This document shows, piece after piece, positions 60,270 through 64,000 of a stretch of DNA of 64,000 nucleotides. The notes under the pieces were generated by a model. It was not told the origin of the DNA. It did not search any database and saw only the letters and a program-made list of their open reading frames with translations. Every line of letters starts with the position of its first letter. Within the stretch, counting starts at the first letter, position 1. The translations under genes and the position numbers were made by a program. Origin of the DNA: Cupriavidus taiwanensis (GTDB lineage: Bacteria; Pseudomonadota; Gammaproteobacteria; Burkholderiales; Burkholderiaceae). The stretch covers positions 620,001-684,000 of the forward strand of contig NZ_LT977070.1 in NCBI RefSeq assembly GCF_900250075.1. Direction: 5' to 3'.

Positions 60270-60329
60270 GCCGGCTCCGGTTTTCGCATCATTTCGTAAA
60301 GCATTTGGGCCAGAAAGAGGCCTAGCATC

Positions 60330-60363
60330 ATCGCGCCACCCGGCATTCTGGCGGGGGCGCGAT
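60330..60363. repeat. Inverted repeat downstream of the MFS gene
   Basis: ATCGCGCC (60330-60337) and GGCGCGAT (60356-60363) form an 8-bp stem with additional internal G-C pairing. No T-run follows, so termination is possible but unproven. Its right arm touches the 17-bp tandem repeat. Confidence 0.5.
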
Positions 60364-60396
60364 GTTCGTTTACGTCGCGTGTTCGTTTACGTCGCG
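60363..60396. repeat. Perfect 17-bp tandem repeat upstream of ssb
   Basis: TGTTCGTTTACGTCGCG occurs twice in direct succession (60363-60379 and 60380-60396), about 90 bp before the ssb start codon. Two identical copies could be a recent slippage duplication or a doubled binding site. Confidence 0.85.
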
Positions 60397-60485
60397 GCAC
60401 GATCGCGTCAAACTACAACCCGCTTTCATCGTCATCGTATTGCCACGCTTTTCAACACCGCGCGTGGCTTTTGGAGAACATTCAC

Positions 60486-61025
60486 ATGGCATCGGTCAAC
60501 AAAGTCATTCTCGTCGGCAACCTCGGCGCAGACCCCGAAACGCGCTACATGCCCAGCGGCGACGCCGTCACCAACCTGCGCCTGGCGACCACCGACCGCT
60601 ACAAGGACAAGCAGTCCGGCGAGATGAAGGAAGCCACCGAATGGCACCGCGTGGCGATGTTCGGCAAGCTGGCCGAGATTGCCGCCCAGTACCTGCGCAA
60701 GGGCTCGTCGGTCTATATCGAAGGCCGCATCCGCACCCGCAAGTGGCAGGACCAGTCCGGCCAGGACAAGTACTCCACCGAGATCGTTGCCGACCAGATG
60801 CAGATGCTGGGTTCGCGCCAGGGCGGTGGCGGCGGTGGCGGCGATGAAGGCGGCTACGGCGGTGGCGGCGGCGGTGGCGGTTATAGCCGCGAATCGTCGG
60901 GCGGCGGCTATGGCGGCGGCCGTGGTGCCCAGGGCGGCGGTGGCCAGCAGGGGGGCGCGGCGCGCCGTCCGCAGCAACCGGCCTCGAACGGCTTCGAGGA
61001 TATGGACGACGATATTCCGTTCTGA
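60486..61025 (+). CDS. ssb: Single-stranded DNA-binding protein
   Basis: OB-fold protein coating single-stranded DNA in replication and repair. The 179-residue protein has the N-terminal OB domain ([25 protein letters not shown] to about 110), a glycine-rich linker (about 117-155), and the conserved acidic C-terminal tip MDDDIPF that recruits partner proteins. TTGGAG precedes the ATG at 60486. The MFS/uvrA neighbourhood mirrors the uvrA-ssb linkage of other proteobacteria. Confidence 0.97.
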   Translation: MASVNKVILVGNLGADPETRYMPSGDAVTNLRLATTDRYKDKQSGEMKEATEWHRVAMFGKLAEIAAQYLRKGSSVYIEGRIRTRKWQDQSGQDKYSTEIVADQMQMLGSRQGGGGGGGDEGGYGGGGGGGGYSRESSGGGYGGGRGAQGGGGQQGGAARRPQQPASNGFEDMDDDIPF

Positions 61026-61069
61026 GTATCGCGACACAAGCGCAACACAAGCTCGCCAGCATTGCCATC

Positions 61070-61099
61070 GAACCCCCGCGCTGCGGGGGTTCTGCTTTT
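61070..61099 (+). terminator. Intrinsic terminator after ssb
   Basis: GAACCCCCGC (61070-61079) and GCGGGGGTTC (61083-61092) form a 10-bp stem on a 3-base loop, followed by TGCTTTTT. Confidence 0.9.
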
Positions 61100-61243
61100 T
61101 GGGGGCCGAATGCATGCAGGCGTGCCGCGCTCGGCCAGCTTATTCAGGTCCTTCCCGCTGCGCTGAACCCGCACAAACCGCATGACCTCATGCGCACACA
61201 TTCGTATGCGCGGCATCGGTCAAGCCCTATATTTTGCGTTCTT

Positions 61244-61259
61244 ATTTTGTATGCAAAAT
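61244..61259 (+). promoter_or_regulatory. GntR-like operator candidate upstream of the porin-Bug-BMP genes
   Basis: ATTTTG-TATG-CAAAAT is a perfect 6-bp dyad of the TTGTATNCAA type bound by many GntR-family regulators. It lies just downstream of a possible -10 TATATT (61228-61233) and a few bases before the porin ribosome binding site, a position suited to repression. No regulator gene is inside the window. Confidence 0.5.
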
Positions 61260-61269
61260 GGAGGTGCCC

Positions 61270-62349
61270 GTGAGGGTGTGGAATGCAGGACGCGGCTACG
61301 CCATGCCCGTGGCAATGGCCGGCTTGGTGGCGGGCATGGCTGGCGGGGCCAGCGGTACGGTGCGCGCACAGCCGGCCTCGTCGGTTTCGGTCTATGGACT
61401 GATAGACACCATGGTGCGCTCCTCGGACAACAACCGCGGGGACGAGCGCCTGGCCGAACTGGGCGAGGGATACTTCAGCGGCTCGCGCTGGGGCATGCGC
61501 GGCACCGAGGCGCTGGGCGGGGGATGGGCGGCGCTGTTCACGCTGGAAAGCGGCTTTGATCTCGCCACCGGCACCTCGCTGCAGGGGACGGCGACCTCCA
61601 ACTACGGACAAGTCGGCACGCAGGGCGCGGGCCGCCTGTTCGGCCGGCAGTCGTACCTGGGGGTCGAGCACCAGACGTGGGGCAAGCTGACCTTCGGCCG
61701 CCAGTTCACCACGGCCTACGATGCAACATTCCGCTTCCAGCCCTATGGCCATCCCAACCTGGATGCGGTGGCGATCCTGAACGGCTACACCGGTCCGCGG
61801 CAGGACAACATGGTCAAGTACGCGGGCAGGCTGGGCGCGTTGTCGGCGGCCGCGCACTACACCTTCGGCGAAGTGCCCGGTGACGCGACGGCGGGCAGCA
61901 GCCGGGGCCTGGCGCTGGCCTGGACGACGGCGCGGTTCGACGTCGGCGCGCTGCTGCAGCGCACCGATGCGCTGCCGACCGCCGAGGCGCGCACGATCTG
62001 GGGTATCGGCGGCAGCAGCCAGCTGGGCCGCGTCAAGCTGGCGCTCGGCTACCTGGACCACCGCTACCGCCTCAGCCCGACCCGCAATCATGTGCTGACC
62101 GGCGGCGCCACGCTGCAGGCGACGCCCGCGCTGGCGCTCTCGCTGGCGGCGGGCTATGACCGGCAGACCGCGGCCAGCGGCCATCGGCTGATGCTGACCG
62201 GTGTGGCCGAGTACGCGCTGTCCCGGCGCACCAGCGTCTACGCCGAAGCCGACTTCAATCGCATCAGCGGGGCCTATGCCTTGCCCGCCTTCATGGGCGT
62301 GCGCGGCAACAAGTTCGGCGGCGGTGTCGGCCTGCGCCATCGCTTGTAA
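61270..62349 (+). CDS. Gram-negative porin
   Basis: Outer-membrane trimeric porin of the Burkholderiales OmpC-like type, about 359 residues. A signal peptide (to about AQPASS) is followed by SSVSVYGLIDTMV, the usual first strand, FSGSRWGMRGTEALGGGW, and the terminal RGNKFGGGVGLRHRL; the last residue is Leu rather than the more common Phe. A GTG at 61270 was chosen because GGAGG lies five bases before it; an ATG at 61258 is the alternative. It precedes a Bug-type binding protein by 15 bp. Confidence 0.88.
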   Translation: MRVWNAGRGYAMPVAMAGLVAGMAGGASGTVRAQPASSVSVYGLIDTMVRSSDNNRGDERLAELGEGYFSGSRWGMRGTEALGGGWAALFTLESGFDLATGTSLQGTATSNYGQVGTQGAGRLFGRQSYLGVEHQTWGKLTFGRQFTTAYDATFRFQPYGHPNLDAVAILNGYTGPRQDNMVKYAGRLGALSAAAHYTFGEVPGDATAGSSRGLALAWTTARFDVGALLQRTDALPTAEARTIWGIGGSSQLGRVKLALGYLDHRYRLSPTRNHVLTGGATLQATPALALSLAAGYDRQTAASGHRLMLTGVAEYALSRRTSVYAEADFNRISGAYALPAFMGVRGNKFGGGVGLRHRL

Positions 62350-62364
62350 GACGGAGAGCGCATC

Positions 62365-63357
62365 GTGGTTTCCAGAAGACAATGCATGGCACGCCTGCTG
62401 GCACTGCCCGCGCTCCCAGCGCTGGCCGCGATGCCGGCGCACGCGGAGCGCGGCGCGGCATGGCCGCGGCATCCGGTGCGGCTGGTGGTGACGTTCCCGC
62501 CCGGCGGGTCCAGCGACATCGTCGCGCGCCTGCTGGCGCCGCTGCTGCAGGAGCGGCTGGGGCAGCCGTTCGTGACCGACAACCGCCCGGGGGCAGGGTC
62601 CACCATCGGCGCCGCGGCCGTCGCCGCCGCGCCGAACGATGGCTACACCCTGCTGATGTCGAACTCGGCGGCGCTCAGCATCTCGCCGTTCCTGCTCCGG
62701 CGGCCCAGCTACGACCCCGTGCACAGCTTTACCCATGTGCATTACATCGGCGCGGTGCCGATGGTGTTCGCGGTGCATCCATCGGTGCCCGCGCGCAGCC
62801 TGGCGGAACTGGCGGCGTGGATCCGCGCGCAGCGCGATCCGGTGCCGTTCGGCAGCGGCGGCGCGGCGTCCGTGGCGCATATCGTCGGTGAACTGTTCGC
62901 GCAGCAGGCCGGGCTGAAGCTGACCCACGTGCCCTACAAGGGCGCGGGGCCCATGCGCACCGACCTGCTTGGCGGGCAAATCCCGTTCGCGGTGGACGCG
63001 TTGCCGCAGAACCTGCCGTTCCTGCAATCCGGCGACCTGCGCCTGCTGGCCGTGACCTCGGCCCGGCGGGTGCCGCAGGCGCCGCGGCTGCCCACCGTGG
63101 GGCAAGCCGGCTATCCCGGCCTGGTGGCCGAAAACTTTGTCGGCGTCTCGGCGCCGGCCCATCTTCCCGAGGACATCGTGCAACGCTTGCATCAGTCACT
63201 GCAGGGCATCCTGCAACAACCGGCCGTGCGCGGCCAACTGGAGGCCCAGGGCTTCGTGCTGGCCGAGCGCCGGCCCGAGGCATTCGCTGCCTACGTGCGG
63301 CAGCAGGTGCAGGCATGGGGGCCGGTGGTTGCGGCCACCGGGGCGATGCTGTCATGA
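62365..63357 (+). CDS. Bug family (TctC-type) substrate-binding protein
   Basis: Periplasmic solute-binding protein of the tripartite tricarboxylate transporter family, greatly expanded in Bordetella and Cupriavidus. The 330-residue precursor has a signal peptide ending PAHAERGA, VRLVVTFPPGGSSDIVARLLAP at the N-terminal lobe, NRPGAGSTIGAAAVAAAPNDGYTLL, and GSGGAASVAHIVGELFAQQAGLKLTHVPYKGAGP. Start is GTG at 62365 with GGAGA upstream. Ligand unknown; usually a carboxylate. The stop overlaps the next gene. Confidence 0.93.
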   Translation: MVSRRQCMARLLALPALPALAAMPAHAERGAAWPRHPVRLVVTFPPGGSSDIVARLLAPLLQERLGQPFVTDNRPGAGSTIGAAAVAAAPNDGYTLLMSNSAALSISPFLLRRPSYDPVHSFTHVHYIGAVPMVFAVHPSVPARSLAELAAWIRAQRDPVPFGSGGAASVAHIVGELFAQQAGLKLTHVPYKGAGPMRTDLLGGQIPFAVDALPQNLPFLQSGDLRLLAVTSARRVPQAPRLPTVGQAGYPGLVAENFVGVSAPAHLPEDIVQRLHQSLQGILQQPAVRGQLEAQGFVLAERRPEAFAAYVRQQVQAWGPVVAATGAMLS

Positions 63358-64000
63358 GCGCGCGCATCCAGGTGGTGCTGTTCGGGCCCGAGGGCCGCGG
63401 CAGCTTCAACGAGGCCGGTCATGCCGGCGCCGTGCGCGCGCGGGACGCCGGCCATGATGTGGCCGTGGCATGGATTGCCGACCCGGACCCGCAGGCGCGC
63501 GCCGCGGCCGTGCTGGCATTGTGCGAAAGTGAACCGGACCTGGTCGTGGCCCATGGCGGCCAGGGCGACTACCCGGTCGCCGTGGCCGCCGCGCGCCATC
63601 CGCTGCGCCGCTTCGTGGTCACGCAGGGCAGCGTGCTGGGCGCCAACACCGCCAGCTACACCGTGCTGCAGGAACAGTCCGCGTTCCTTGCCGGCGTGCT
63701 GGCCGCGACGGATTCGCGCACCGGGGTGGTGGCGCACCTGTCCGGCGAGAAAGTGCGTCCCGGCCTGAAGGGCCGCGCGGCGTTCCTCCATGGCGTGCGC
63801 AGCGCCATGCCAGGCGCGACGGCGCTGACCACCTTCTGCGGCAACCAGCATGACCCCGAACTCGCCGGCCGCGCCGTCGCCGCGCAGGCCCGGGCGGGTG
63901 CCGATATCGTCTTTGCGATGATCGACGGCGGCCGCGACGGCGCCATCGCCGCCTGCCGAGCCAGCGGCATCCGCCAGATCGGCAACGTGCTGGACTGGAC
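63354..64000 (+). CDS. BMP family substrate-binding-like protein (5' part, cut by window end)
   Basis: At least 215 residues, starting MSARIQVVLFGPEGRGSFNEAG at 63354 and overlapping the Bug stop codon by four bases. The basic membrane protein (BMP)/nucleoside-binding fold is suggested by GSFNEAGHAGAVRARD, QEQSAFLAGVLAATDSR and GNQHDPELAGRAV. No signal peptide is visible, so this copy may be cytoplasmic unless an upstream start is used, which the overlap with the Bug gene makes unlikely. The 3' end is beyond the window. Confidence 0.75.
   Translation, partial: MSARIQVVLFGPEGRGSFNEAGHAGAVRARDAGHDVAVAWIADPDPQARAAAVLALCESEPDLVVAHGGQGDYPVAVAAARHPLRRFVVTQGSVLGANTASYTVLQEQSAFLAGVLAATDSRTGVVAHLSGEKVRPGLKGRAAFLHGVRSAMPGATALTTFCGNQHDPELAGRAVAAQARAGADIVFAMIDGGRDGAIAACRASGIRQIGNVLDW

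Noticed and set aside
60820..60970. GGC/GGT-rich repeat near the ssb 3' end
   Set aside because: Codes for the glycine-rich linker typical of SSB proteins; the frame and the acidic C-terminal tip are intact.

Overview
The window is high-GC chromosomal DNA from a Burkholderiales betaproteobacterium, most likely Cupriavidus or a close Ralstonia relative. Gene content and order point there: an aa3/caa3 cytochrome oxidase cluster followed by rpoH, ispE-tRNA-Gln-prs-rplY-pth, rpoN-hpf-ptsN-hprK-rapZ, and a Bug-type solute-binding protein. The genus is inferred from gene neighbourhoods, not from an alignment. Almost everything is core genome. No insertion sequence, prophage, integrase or CRISPR array was found.

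Layout. 1-10.6 kb: DUF2244 gene, then cytochrome c oxidase structural and assembly genes (ctaC, ctaD, a 43-residue assembly protein, ctaG, DUF2970, ctaE, DUF2909, SURF1, a Sco-like protein, ctaA, ctaB, sco). 10.6-13.8 kb: rpoH with a perfect CIRCE operator, pirin, ybiB-like gene. 13.9-18.0 kb: nrtA-nrtB-nrtD nitrate-type ABC transporter and an ANTAR regulator (NasT type). 18.2-25.8 kb: fumarylacetoacetase-family enzyme, maiA, ftsY, two M16 peptidases, rsmD, coaD, ferredoxin. 25.9-34.2 kb, mostly minus strand: phoX, pth, rplY, prs, tRNA-Gln, ispE, lolB, TPR protein. 34.3-38.7 kb: mutM, a dynamin-like GTPase and mutY. 38.8-48.2 kb, minus strand: LON-domain protein, rapZ, psiF-like, hprK, ptsN, hpf, rpoN, lptB, lptA, lptC, kdsD. 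48.3-61 kb: CPA2 antiporter, RHH protein, DJ-1 protein, apt, LysE exporter, Na/Pi cotransporter, DUF355 protein, histidine phosphatase, uvrA, MFS transporter, ssb. 61.3-64 kb: porin, Bug protein and a BMP-family protein cut by the window edge.

The most notable signal is the 374-bp gap between the ANTAR regulator and nrtA. It reads as a complete nitrogen-control region: an NtrC-like dyad, a textbook sigma-54 promoter, three small hairpins each with a six-base loop of the form A-N-N-G-N-N (the ANTAR recognition signature), and an intrinsic terminator immediately before the nrtA ribosome binding site. The third hairpin shares bases with the terminator stem. This predicts NtrC/sigma-54 initiation plus nitrate-dependent antitermination, with no nasS sensor gene beside the regulator. 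The sigma-54 gene rpoN and the nitrogen PTS gene ptsN lie in the same window. Other points of interest are a Pho box upstream of phoX, CIRCE over the rpoH promoter, a dynamin-like GTPase between mutM and mutY, a psiF-like gene between hprK and rapZ, the lack of kdsC between kdsD and lptC, and a signal-less BMP-family protein coupled to a Bug gene.
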